Of a DNA stretch of 64,000 nucleotides, positions 1-11,378 are shown in pieces. The translations under genes and the position numbers were made by a program. This stretch comes from Methylocystis parvus OBBP. Its GTDB lineage: Bacteria > Pseudomonadota > Alphaproteobacteria > Rhizobiales > Beijerinckiaceae. The notes under the pieces were generated by a model. The model saw nothing but the letters and a program-made list of their open reading frames with translations, was not told the DNA's origin and ran no database searches. The DNA is taken from assembly GCF_027571405.1 (NCBI RefSeq), contig NZ_CP092968.1, positions 1,302,001 through 1,366,000 on the forward strand, in the 5' to 3' direction. Each line of letters begins with the position of its first letter. The stretch's first letter is position 1.

Positions 1-591
1 ATGCGATCGCCCGTGCATGTAGAGCAGGAGCTTGGAAAGCTCGGCGCGGCTCATCAGCCGGTCCTCTCCGAGCGCCGCGAGCAGAAGCGCGCGCGCCTCG
101 GGGCTCGCGACGAGATTCGCTTCCTTCAGCGTGCGGTCGACCAGCGCGTGAATGTCCTGCTCGGTGTCGGGCTGGCACTCGATCCCGGCGCCCTGCTTCG
201 CGCCCTCGACCAGTTTGCGCAGCGGCGCGTCCTTTTTCAGGGCGCTCGCGGTCAGCACCACCGTGCAGTCGCCGGGTGGCGCGGAGATGAGGGATGTGAC
301 GGCGGGAATGACCGATTTCGCGCCGGTCTCGACGAGAATGGCGCGACGCCCGCCGAAAAGCGGCTGGGTGTTCGCCTCGTCCAGGAGCGTCAACGGATCG
401 ATCGAGACAGCGTCGCCGGAAAGCTCGACGAACTGGAACGGATCATGCCGGTCGTCCACGCGCTTATTGACGATAGAAAGCGCGCGCTCGCGCACCATGC
501 CGGCGTCGGCGCCGTGAACGAGGAAGATAAAGACGCTTTCCGGCGGGGAAGCGACGAAGCGCTCGGCGTCCTTATGCGGGACAGCGACCAT
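1..591 (-). CDS. holA: DNA polymerase III subunit delta, partial (N-terminal part)
   Basis: The product is the delta subunit of the clamp loader, which opens the beta sliding clamp during replication. The first 197 codons are in the window and the rest lies beyond its left edge. The translation starts MVAVPHKDAERF and contains the delta-type N-terminal fold (FIFLVHGADAGMVRERA near residues 21-37, then a FGGRRAILVE stretch near 79-88). It ends at SRAELSKLLLYMHG, the family's 'E..KL.LY' region. The gene lies 29 nt downstream of lptE on the same strand, matching the usual alphaproteobacterial leuS-lptE-holA order. Start chosen: the ATG at 589-591. Identification rests on family pattern and context. 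Confidence 0.88.
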   Translation of the reverse strand, partial: MVAVPHKDAERFVASPPESVFIFLVHGADAGMVRERALSIVNKRVDDRHDPFQFVELSGDAVSIDPLTLLDEANTQPLFGGRRAILVETGAKSVIPAVTSLISAPPGDCTVVLTASALKKDAPLRKLVEGAKQGAGIECQPDTEQDIHALVDRTLKEANLVASPEARALLLAALGEDRLMSRAELSKLLLYMHGRSH

Positions 592-596
592 TTAGC

Positions 597-648
597 CCCT
601 CCCTGTCCCTCTCTCCAGCGTCAGCGGGGGAGGGCTGGGGTGGGGGCC
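597..648. repeat. Short inverted repeat, C-rich/G-rich arms
   Basis: A C-rich arm (597-617) faces a G-rich arm (629-648) across a short loop. It has the look of the common dispersed 'cccctcccc...ggggagggg' intergenic repeat of GC-rich proteobacteria. It sits in the lptE-holA junction, and the last codons of lptE, including its stop, are inside it. Confidence 0.5.
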
Positions 649-1166
649 GATCCCCGCGCAGCCATCTCGGTCGCGACGCGCGTGCGGATCGAGTCCGCAA
701 TCACCTTGGCGTCGCGGATTTCGGCGTCGCGCGCCGCGCGAACATTCGCGAAGCGATTGGAAAAGCGGTCGTAGCTTGCAATGTTGAAGGCGGTGCCCTT
801 GGTCACTTCGACATTTTGCGGCCAGGTGACGAGGCGATAATCCGCATCGGCGATAACCGTCGCCGAAGTCGCGCGGCCGGTCACGGTGTCGAGAATCGGG
901 GTCTGCACACGTTCGCGCAAGGCGACGGTCAGGCGATAGCGCGGCTGCACGGTCGAGCCCGTCCCGTTGAAACCGTAGATCAGCTCGTTGCGTACGTAAT
1001 GGCCCGTGCGGCCAGGGATTTCCTCCACCTCGATCGCCTGGAGCTCGGAGGCGAGCGGCGACGTGTCGAGTCCCCCGCTCACGCCATAGAGCGGCTCGAT
1101 GCAGCCGGCCAGCGGAACAACGGCGAAAAAGACGAGAAGCGCCGGAACGAGCCGCCTAACTCTCAA
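621..1166 (-). CDS. lptE: LPS-assembly lipoprotein LptE
   Basis: LptE is the outer-membrane lipoprotein that plugs the LptD translocon in LPS export. The sequence shows a signal peptide with a lipobox (VVPLAGC, Cys at about residue 22), then a small domain beginning IEPLYG, as in alphaproteobacterial LptE. Length with the chosen start is 181 aa. The open frame extends further upstream to 1421, but that part overlaps the leuS end and a palindromic repeat. The first plausible start next to the signal peptide is the TTG at 1164-1166, which has only a poorly spaced G-rich site before it, so the start is uncertain. The C-terminal residues APTPALPR are encoded by a dispersed repeat. It lies between leuS and holA. 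Confidence 0.85.
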   Translation of the reverse strand: MRVRRLVPALLVFFAVVPLAGCIEPLYGVSGGLDTSPLASELQAIEVEEIPGRTGHYVRNELIYGFNGTGSTVQPRYRLTVALRERVQTPILDTVTGRATSATVIADADYRLVTWPQNVEVTKGTAFNIASYDRFSNRFANVRAARDAEIRDAKVIADSIRTRVATEMAARGSAPTPALPR

Positions 1167-1168
1167 CC

Positions 1169-1266
1169 CCTCATGCCGAGGAGCGGCCGCAGGCTGCGTC
1201 TCGAGGCGTCTCGGCGGATGTCCTCGCCCTTCGAGACGCGCACGGCGCGGGCTCCTCAGGGTGAGG
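1169..1266. repeat. Dispersed palindromic repeat, type A copy 1
   Basis: This is an inverted repeat with left arm beginning cctcatgccgagg and right arm ending cctcagggtgagg, plus internal 'gtctcgagg' and 'ccttcgagac' blocks. It closely resembles the element at 54756-54876. It fills the gap between the leuS stop and the lptE start. Confidence 0.7.
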
Positions 1267-1293
1267 AAATCCTTTGCCGCGCGGCTCGCCTTG

Positions 1294-3927
<2,634 letters not shown>

Positions 3928-4019
3928 GGAGGGCGGCTGTCCGGTGGGAGGCTTGGATTTGCGCCTCTAAATGCCGGGCCGCCGGAGGGTTGTCAAAGGG
4001 AGACCAGCGTTCCGGCGTC

Positions 4020-4601
4020 TCAGAAAGCCAGCCGCGCCGCCGGCTTGGCCGCCAGCCCCATCGCCACCCAGCTCACGCCCTCGAAAAGCAGGTTCACGCC
4101 CAAAAACAGCCCGAGCACGTAAAGCCCCGAAACGGGCCATTCGACGAGGATCAGCACGCCGAGCAGGACGCTCAACCCGCCGGCGAAGGCGATCAGCTCC
4201 CAGCGGCTGAGGTCCCGCAATTGGTAGGCCAGAACGAGCTTCATCACCCCGCCGGCGATCAGCAACGCGCCGAGAAGGGCGGTGAGCGACATGGCGGCGA
4301 GGACAGGAAAGCGGGCGGCCGCGACGCCCGCGAAAAGCGTGATCGCGCCGACGAAGCCCCAGAGCAGAGCGCGTCCCCAGGGCCGGATCTGAAAGGCGGT
4401 GACGATCTCCCAGCCTCCCGCCACGACCATGGCGGCGGCGACATAGATGATGGCGACGACCGTCGCCGCGAAAACATTGAACAGCGCCACCACGCCGCCG
4501 ATGATGAAGAGGACGCCCAGAGCGACGATCCAGCCCCATTTACGGCGAGTATGGGCGGTATGAAGGTCCGACGGTTGTGTTGGAAAAGTTTCGACGGTCA
4601 T
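4020..4601 (-). CDS. HdeD/DUF308-family membrane protein
   Basis: A 193-residue polytopic membrane protein with about six hydrophobic segments in two similar halves, as in the HdeD/DUF308 family (for example WGWIVALGVLFIIGGVVAL near residues 22-40 and a later copy near 135-155). HdeD-like proteins are linked to acid or envelope stress in enterobacteria, but the exact function here is unknown. The ATG start is at 4599-4601. It is divergent from the YggS-type gene and lies about 90 nt downstream of the leuS start on the same strand. Confidence 0.8.
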   Translation of the reverse strand: MTVETFPTQPSDLHTAHTRRKWGWIVALGVLFIIGGVVALFNVFAATVVAIIYVAAAMVVAGGWEIVTAFQIRPWGRALLWGFVGAITLFAGVAAARFPVLAAMSLTALLGALLIAGGVMKLVLAYQLRDLSRWELIAFAGGLSVLLGVLILVEWPVSGLYVLGLFLGVNLLFEGVSWVAMGLAAKPAARLAF

Positions 4602-4743
4602 TGGCTCGCTCCGCCGCTTTTGCCGCCCAGCTTCGGCTCGGCGCTTATCGTCACCCTAGGCAAAACCGCCCGCCGTCCGCCTTGTTCCGTCCCGGCCGCC
4701 CAGACGGCTTGACCCTCGCCCTCAAATCTCCGATTTGGCGCGG

Positions 4744-5418
4744 ATGACGATCATCGACCGCTATAACGACGCCACAGCCGCCATCGCCCGCGCCGCGACC
4801 GATTGCGGCCGCGACCCCGCCAGCGTCACGCTCGTCTGCGTGACGAAGACTTTCCCAGCCGAGGACGTGGTTCCCCTGCTGGACGCCGGCCACCACGTCT
4901 TTGGGGAAAACCGGGTCCAGGAGGCCATGGGCAAATGGCCGGGGCTTCGCGAGAAGTTTCCCGGCGTCGAGCTGCATCTCATCGGCCCGTTGCAATCCAA
5001 CAAGGCCAAAGAGGCGGTCGAGACCTTCGACGTCATCGAGAGCGTCGACCGCGAGAAGATCGCCGCCGCGCTGGCCGACGAGATGAGAAAGCAGGGAAAG
5101 CGGCCGCGCCTTTTCGTGCAGGTGAATACGGGGGCCGAGCCGCAAAAGGCGGGGATTCTCCCCGGCGACGCCGACTCCTTCCTCATGGCCTGCCGCGACG
5201 CATACAAGCTCGAAATCTCCGGCCTGATGTGCGTGCCGCCCGTCGACCAGCAGGCCTCGCCGCATTTCGCTTTGCTCGCCGACATCGCCGCGCGCAACGG
5301 CCTGCGCGAGCTTTCAATGGGCATGAGTTCGGATTTTGAACTCGCGATCCAGCTCGGCGCGACCTATGTGCGCGTCGGCTCGGCGATCATGGGACATCGG
5401 GACTACAAGCAGCCCTGA
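4744..5418 (+). CDS. yggS: YggS-type pyridoxal-phosphate homeostasis protein
   Basis: A 224-residue single-domain protein of the alanine-racemase-like TIM-barrel family (YggS/PLPBP/PipY), which binds PLP and buffers vitamin B6 and amino-acid homeostasis. The PLP lysine is in the CVTKTF motif (Lys35), followed by FGENRVQEA, HLIGPLQSNK and the C-terminal RVGSAIMG phosphate-binding signature. A TTG three codons upstream is in frame, but the ATG at 4744 gives the normal family N-terminus (MTIIDRYN). It converges on the L,D-transpeptidase gene with an 18 nt gap. Confidence 0.95.
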   Translation: MTIIDRYNDATAAIARAATDCGRDPASVTLVCVTKTFPAEDVVPLLDAGHHVFGENRVQEAMGKWPGLREKFPGVELHLIGPLQSNKAKEAVETFDVIESVDREKIAAALADEMRKQGKRPRLFVQVNTGAEPQKAGILPGDADSFLMACRDAYKLEISGLMCVPPVDQQASPHFALLADIAARNGLRELSMGMSSDFELAIQLGATYVRVGSAIMGHRDYKQP

Positions 5419-5436
5419 TCCGAATCTCGTAATCCT

Positions 5437-5976
5437 TCATCCCACGACGATCGCCGCCCCGCGCGCCAGACGCGGGACGAGACGCGCCATATCCCGCGCC
5501 CGGAGCGCCACGCAGCCCGCTGTCGGCTCCAGCGTTTTCGTCGCGATGTGGAAGAAAATGGCGCTGCCGCGCCCTCTTACCCGCGGCGAGAGATTGTAGT
5601 CCATCACGCCGACGACGTCGTAGAGCCTGTCTTTCCGCCACATATCTTCGTGGCTCAGGCACGAGGGCGCGCGTAACCGGCGATTATAGAGAAAGCTCCC
5701 TGCGTCGTCGCACCAGATGTCGTCGCCACGGGTCAGCCGCCACGGCGCGCGCAGCGGAGCGGGTTTTCGCAGATAGAAGCGCAGCAGCCGCCAGCGTCCG
5801 GCCGGGGTCGCGCCGTCGCCCTCCCGCTTGTCGCGGGTGATCCCGGCCCGGCCGATCGCACAGGGAAAGACGCGCGCGCCGGCGACGAGCCGCGCCTCAT
5901 GCGGCTTTCCGCCGACGCGCCGCGCGACGTATAGCCGGGAGATGTTTGTTGCGCGCATATTTTTGATGGACGACAA
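5437..5976 (-). CDS. L,D-transpeptidase (YkuD)-fold protein
   Basis: A 179-residue protein with the YkuD catalytic signature: His143 in HIATKTLEPTAGC and Cys155 in the 'TAGCVAL' segment. The upstream GDGATPAGRW motif is typical of the short YkuD (YcbB-unrelated, DUF-like) group in proteobacteria. Members form or edit 3-3 peptidoglycan cross-links or attach proteins to peptidoglycan. There is no clear N-terminal signal peptide, so the location is uncertain. The TTG at 5974-5976 has a GGAG site 6 nt upstream; an ATG at 5956-5958 is the alternative start. Confidence 0.82.
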   Translation of the reverse strand: MSSIKNMRATNISRLYVARRVGGKPHEARLVAGARVFPCAIGRAGITRDKREGDGATPAGRWRLLRFYLRKPAPLRAPWRLTRGDDIWCDDAGSFLYNRRLRAPSCLSHEDMWRKDRLYDVVGVMDYNLSPRVRGRGSAIFFHIATKTLEPTAGCVALRARDMARLVPRLARGAAIVVG

Positions 5977-6020
5977 TCGCAGCTCCGCTTTTCGCCACCT
6001 TAGCAGAGTTCGCCGCGCGC

Positions 6021-6608
6021 ATGACCCGCAGTCTCTTCGTCTCCGCCGGCCCCGGGCTTTTGGCGAGCTTCGCCGAGCCGTTCGAGGCGTTCGGCGGCTG
6101 TCATCTGCGCGCGGTCGACGGGACGGCGCCCCCCGGACCGCCCTGGCCGCAGGCGGCGCTTCTCGACGGAGCCTATTGCGACGCCCCCGCCCTCGCCCGT
6201 CGACTCCGCGCCGCCGGCTTTCCCGGGACCGTCATTTTAATTGACGCGGCCGCGCCCGAGGCGACCGCCTCCTTCGACCGGCCCTTTCGTCTGGCGGATC
6301 TCCTTGCGCTGATCGATGCGCCGCCCGGCGCAGCGGAGGGCGGCGCGCCGCTGACGGAGAAAGAAACGGCGATTCTGGCGAGGCTCGCACAAGCTGGCGG
6401 CGCAACCCTGTCCAAGGCGGCCCTTCTCGCCGATGTCTGGGGCTACGGCCCCAATGTTTCGACGCGCACGCTCGAAACGCATATCCACCGTTTGCGGCGC
6501 AAGATCGAGGCGGACCCTAAGCGCCCGTTAAAGTTGTTGACGGAAGATGGCGGCTACCGACTCGCGAATGCCGCAAAAGAAAATTTTTCAAAGCCAAATT
6601 CGCCATAA
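6021..6608 (+). CDS. OmpR-type winged-helix regulator with degenerate receiver domain
   Basis: The C-terminal half (about residues 111-182) is a clear OmpR/PhoB winged helix: LTEKETAILARLA, then VSTRTLETHIHRLRRKI and EDGGYRL. The N-terminal half keeps the receiver layout (AALLDGAYCDAPALARRLR, then PGTVILID and a DRPFRLADLL end). It lacks the acidic pair after strand 1 (VSAGPGLL instead of a DD motif), and the conserved lysine is Arg87. Asp49 sits where the phosphoacceptor would be. It probably binds DNA without normal phosphorylation control. No histidine kinase is adjacent; a cyclic-nucleotide-binding gene follows 33 nt downstream. Confidence 0.85.
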   Translation: MTRSLFVSAGPGLLASFAEPFEAFGGCHLRAVDGTAPPGPPWPQAALLDGAYCDAPALARRLRAAGFPGTVILIDAAAPEATASFDRPFRLADLLALIDAPPGAAEGGAPLTEKETAILARLAQAGGATLSKAALLADVWGYGPNVSTRTLETHIHRLRRKIEADPKRPLKLLTEDGGYRLANAAKENFSKPNSP

Positions 6609-6641
6609 AAAAAGCAGCACATAGGCGTTTGTGAACTCGCA

Positions 6642-7091
6642 ATGACGCTCGACGACGATATCGACAATCTGACGCGCATCCCGCTTTTCGCGATTTTCGA
6701 AGCGGCCGCTTTGCGCAATCTCGCCTTCGCCTCGGAGACTCGGCTGCTGCGCGCGGGCGACGTGCTTTTCAGGCGGGGCGAAGAGTCCGACGGCGGATAC
6801 ATTCTCACAATGGGGTCGGTCGGGCTCGCGACGCATGAGGACGGCCGTCCGCCAGCCCACATTCTCCGGCCATGGGCGCTGATTGGCGAAATGGCGCTCG
6901 TCGCGCCCTCAACGCGTCCTGTGACGGCGCGGGCGATGGAGCCGACGACCGTTCTGAAAATCGGTCGCGCCATATTCCATCAGATTTTGGAGCAACATCC
7001 CGCGACGGCGGCGCGCGCGCGCGACTTTTTTCGCGAGCGGCTCGTCGATTTCTCGCGTCACGCCGCGTCCGGCCTCGCCTCGCATGAATAG
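6642..7091 (+). CDS. Cyclic-nucleotide-binding domain protein (Crp-like sensor domain only)
   Basis: A 149-residue protein made almost wholly of one cNMP-binding domain. LTRIPLFAIFE starts the fold and the phosphate-binding cassette is IGEMALVAPSTRPVTARA (about residues 80-97), with the Glu and Arg of the canonical 'GE..L...R.A' pattern. There is no helix-turn-helix after the domain, so it is not a complete Crp regulator and may act by binding a partner. It follows the degenerate response regulator on the same strand and may be co-transcribed with it. Ligand unknown. Confidence 0.85.
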   Translation: MTLDDDIDNLTRIPLFAIFEAAALRNLAFASETRLLRAGDVLFRRGEESDGGYILTMGSVGLATHEDGRPPAHILRPWALIGEMALVAPSTRPVTARAMEPTTVLKIGRAIFHQILEQHPATAARARDFFRERLVDFSRHAASGLASHE

Positions 7092-7225
7092 ATTCACGTT
7101 ATAAAGCAAATTCCCGCCCGACCTCTCGACACCGACCGATTCAGGTTTAGATTAGTTTTATTGACGCGTGACCGAGCGGGCCAACTTCATCGCGTCAAAA
7201 TTTTGCCCGCTAACGGGAGGTGTTT

Positions 7226-7633
7226 ATGCGTAAGAGCCTGAAATTGGCCCTCGCCGGCTCGCTGCTCGGCGCCATGACGGCGACGGCGATCCCTACGGAA
7301 GTTTCGGCCGGCCCGATGGGCGTGGCCCCGCCCTCGACCGTCGGTCTCTCGGCGCCGGTCGACAAGGTCTGGTATCGCCGTTGGGGCGGCGGATATGGCT
7401 ATCGCGGCTATGGCTATCGTGGGGGCTATCGCCCTTATTACGGCGGCTATTACCGTCGCGGCAATCCGGGCGCCGCGGTCGCAGCCGGCGTCGGCCTCGG
7501 CCTTCTGGGAGCCGGTCTCGCTGCTTCCAGCGGCGGCTATTACGGCGGCTATTATCCTTATTACAACGGCGGCTACTACCCGTCTTACGGATATGGCTAC
7601 GGCTATCCCTCCTACAATTATTGGGGCTGGTGA
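7226..7633 (+). CDS. Gly/Tyr-rich secreted protein
   Basis: A 135-residue predicted exported protein. Residues 1-28 form a signal peptide (MRKSLKLALAGSLLGAM, likely cleavage after VSA-G). The mature part is dominated by GGYYGGY/GYGYRG repeats flanking a hydrophobic glycine-zipper-like segment (AAVAAGVGLGLLGAGLAA, near residues 83-100). A strong gggagg site at 7215-7220 fixes the ATG at 7226. Similar small Gly/Tyr-rich proteins are frequent in Hyphomicrobiales and generally of unknown function. A strong terminator follows, so it is probably a single-gene unit. Confidence 0.82.
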   Translation: MRKSLKLALAGSLLGAMTATAIPTEVSAGPMGVAPPSTVGLSAPVDKVWYRRWGGGYGYRGYGYRGGYRPYYGGYYRRGNPGAAVAAGVGLGLLGAGLAASSGGYYGGYYPYYNGGYYPSYGYGYGYPSYNYWGW

Positions 7634-7659
7634 GCGCCCTCTTTCCAAGCGGATTTCCG

Positions 7660-7691
7660 ACGGCGGCGCGACGATGCGCCGCCGTTTTTTT
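7660..7691 (+). terminator. Rho-independent terminator
   Basis: A perfect 10-bp GC-rich stem (7660-7669 with 7676-7685) and a 6-nt loop are followed by a run of seven T. It ends the transcript of the Gly/Tyr-rich protein and separates it from pgm. Confidence 0.9.
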
Positions 7692-7693
7692 AA

Positions 7694-9388
<1,695 letters not shown>

Positions 9389-9426
9389 GGCCGCTGAACC
9401 CCGCCTATGTCCCTGGAGTCGCCGTC

Positions 9427-9639
9427 ATGAGAAAATCGTTGCCGTTGACCGCCGTCCTTTCAGCCCTCCTCGTCGGCTCGGCTTTTGCGCAAGGAACGCC
9501 TGAACAACGCCGCGCCTGCAAGGACGACGCGTATAAATACTGTCCTTACGACGTGCCCAATCCGCAGAAGACGGAAGCCTGCCTGCGCAAATATATGCAG
9601 GCGCTCAGCGCCGGCTGCCGCGCGCAATTCCATAAATAA
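9427..9639 (+). CDS. Small secreted four-cysteine protein
   Basis: A 70-residue protein with a clear signal peptide (cleavage after SAFA, about residue 21). The mature peptide of about 49 aa has four cysteines at positions 31, 39, 52 and 64, suggesting two disulphides in the periplasm. The pattern ACKDDAYKYCPY...ACLRKY...GCRAQF looks like a small helical cysteine-rich domain seen in other Hyphomicrobiales. The function is not known to me. A GGAG site lies about 9 nt before the ATG at 9427. It stands between pgm and the DUF3422 gene. Confidence 0.8.
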   Translation: MRKSLPLTAVLSALLVGSAFAQGTPEQRRACKDDAYKYCPYDVPNPQKTEACLRKYMQALSAGCRAQFHK

Positions 9640-9698
9640 CCGATCCTCGCCATCCCGCGCGCATCAGGGCTATAAGGGCGCTCTGGCGGGAGCGGAAA

Positions 9699-11012
9699 AT
9701 GAACGAAGCGAGCGCGAAGGCGCATTTTGTCGAACACGAGTCGCGCGCGGCCATTCTCGCCGAACTGCACGCCCGCCCGTTTCTACCGCTGCAGGCGCCG
9801 CGCCGCATCTATCATTTCGCCTTTGCGACGAATCATGAAGAGGCGGCGGCCGACCGCGCCGCCGTCGCCGCGCTCGCCCGGCTCGCCGGCGTCGAGGCGC
9901 CGGGCGCGGACGCCAAGTTCCACTATTTCGATTTTGGCGACTGGCGGCTGCGCTGGGAGCAGCATACGGAGTTCACCACTTACACATGGTCGACCGGCGC
10001 CGACGCCGAGACGCCCTTCGCGCATCCCGATCCGACGTCGCGCGGCGAAATCGAGTTCCGGCCGCCCGGCCGGCTGATCGTCGCGACGCATCTTTGCGTC
10101 GTCGATCGCGCCGTCTCGCTCGACGAATTGTCGGCGACGTTCAATTCGCAAAGTCTCTGCGTCATCGGGGTCGGCAAGGAGGCCGGCCATGCGCTCACCG
10201 ATTTCGCGGTCGACGCTTTTGGCTTTACGCGCATGGCCGTCCGCATTCTGCATGCGCCGCCGCTGGAGACCGGACGTCTCGCGCAGCGCCTGCTCGAAGT
10301 CGAAACCTATCGCAGCATGGCCCTGCTCGGCCTGCCGCTGGCGCGCGCCGTCTCCCCCGACCTCACGACGATGGAGGAAGAGCTTTCGGAGATTACACAT
10401 ACGCTCTGCATGGACGAGCAGCATAACAATCAGGAACTGCTGAAGCGCCTGTCCGATCTTCTCGCCGCCAATGAAGCGCTGTCGACGCGCACGTCCTTCC
10501 GCTTCGGCGCCAGCCGCGCCTATCACAAGCTTGTGAAAAGCCGGTTGGAGCTGCTGCAGGAGACGAAAGAAGGCGCCTTTCCGACCGTCTCGCATTTTCT
10601 GAACGCGCGTCTCGATCCGGCGATCGAAACCTGCAACGCCGTGCAGGCGCGCCAGACCCGTTTCTCGACCGACGTCGCGCGCACGACCAATCTCATGCGC
10701 ACAGGCATCACGCTGGATATGGAGCGTCAGAACGGCGCGCTGCTCGACGATATGGTTCGCCGCACGCGACTGCAGATGCGCCTCAATCGCATGGTGCAGG
10801 GCATCTCCGTCGCCGGCCTCGCTTATTATCTCGTCGGCCTCTTCGCTTTCGTCGCGAAAGGACTGAAGGAGGCGGGCGTCCTGCCGCCAAACCTTTCGGC
10901 CGACATGGTCGAAGCGCTCTCTGTTCCCTTGGCGCTGCTCGTATCCTGGGCCTTCATGGCGCGCGTTCGCGTGCTCTCCAACCGCGCCATGAAGGAGGAG
11001 CAGGTCGACTGA
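9699..11012 (+). CDS. DUF3422-family membrane-anchored protein
   Basis: A 437-residue protein matching the DUF3422 pattern. It has a soluble N-terminal region starting with the HARP-type motif ELHARPF (residues 24-30), a long central helical region (about residues 220-360), and two hydrophobic segments at the C-terminus (SVAGLAYYLVGLFAFVAKG and ALSVPLALLVSWAFMARV). Members occur widely in alpha- and betaproteobacteria, with no assigned reaction. A GGCGGGAG site precedes the ATG at 9699. The stop codon lies inside a perfect palindrome. Confidence 0.85.
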   Translation: MNEASAKAHFVEHESRAAILAELHARPFLPLQAPRRIYHFAFATNHEEAAADRAAVAALARLAGVEAPGADAKFHYFDFGDWRLRWEQHTEFTTYTWSTGADAETPFAHPDPTSRGEIEFRPPGRLIVATHLCVVDRAVSLDELSATFNSQSLCVIGVGKEAGHALTDFAVDAFGFTRMAVRILHAPPLETGRLAQRLLEVETYRSMALLGLPLARAVSPDLTTMEEELSEITHTLCMDEQHNNQELLKRLSDLLAANEALSTRTSFRFGASRAYHKLVKSRLELLQETKEGAFPTVSHFLNARLDPAIETCNAVQARQTRFSTDVARTTNLMRTGITLDMERQNGALLDDMVRRTRLQMRLNRMVQGISVAGLAYYLVGLFAFVAKGLKEAGVLPPNLSADMVEALSVPLALLVSWAFMARVRVLSNRAMKEEQVD

Positions 11013-11020
11013 CCTGCTCC
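10997..11020. repeat. Perfect palindrome spanning the DUF3422 stop codon
   Basis: GGAGCAGGTC and its exact reverse complement, with a 4-nt loop (gact) that carries part of the stop codon. The 10-bp stem could stop or stabilise the transcript, but no T-tract follows. Confidence 0.6.
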
Positions 11021-11088
11021 GATGCGCGCTCAAACATTCGACGGCTTATAATCCGGATTGGCGGCTTTCTTGGCCGTGACGGCGCTGA

Positions 11089-11346
11089 CTACTCGACGTC
11101 GAGCGGCGCAACTCCTTTCGGCGCGCCGTTCGCGCCCAATGTTATCTTCTCGACCCTCGTCTCGGCTTCGGCAAGGAGCTTCTCGCAGCGTTCCTGCAGC
11201 GCCTTGCCCCGCGCATAAAGGCGTACGGAATCGTCGAGCGAGACGGAGCCCTTCTCCAGCTCGGCCACGATGCGCTCCAGCTCCGCCATCGCCTTTTCGA
11301 AAGGCAGGGCGGCGGCGTCCTCACCGACTTTGTCTGTCTCGGTCAT
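11089..11346 (-). CDS. xseB: Exodeoxyribonuclease VII small subunit
   Basis: The small helical subunit of exonuclease VII, which coats the large subunit XseA and degrades single-stranded DNA. At 85 aa it has the family's usual size. The XseB signature is clear: PFEKAMAELERIVAELEKG followed by SLDDSVRLYARGKAL. The ATG is at 11344-11346. xseA is not in the window. The CDF transporter gene lies 32 nt upstream on the same strand, so the two may be co-transcribed. Confidence 0.95.
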   Translation of the reverse strand: MTETDKVGEDAAALPFEKAMAELERIVAELEKGSVSLDDSVRLYARGKALQERCEKLLAEAETRVEKITLGANGAPKGVAPLDVE

Positions 11347-11378
11347 GCCCTTTTCCTAGCCCAGCCGCTCGCGCTTGG

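Noticed and set aside
9783..11033. A 416-residue minus-strand frame opposite the DUF3422 gene
   Set aside because: Antisense shadow; the plus-strand gene has family motifs and a ribosome site.
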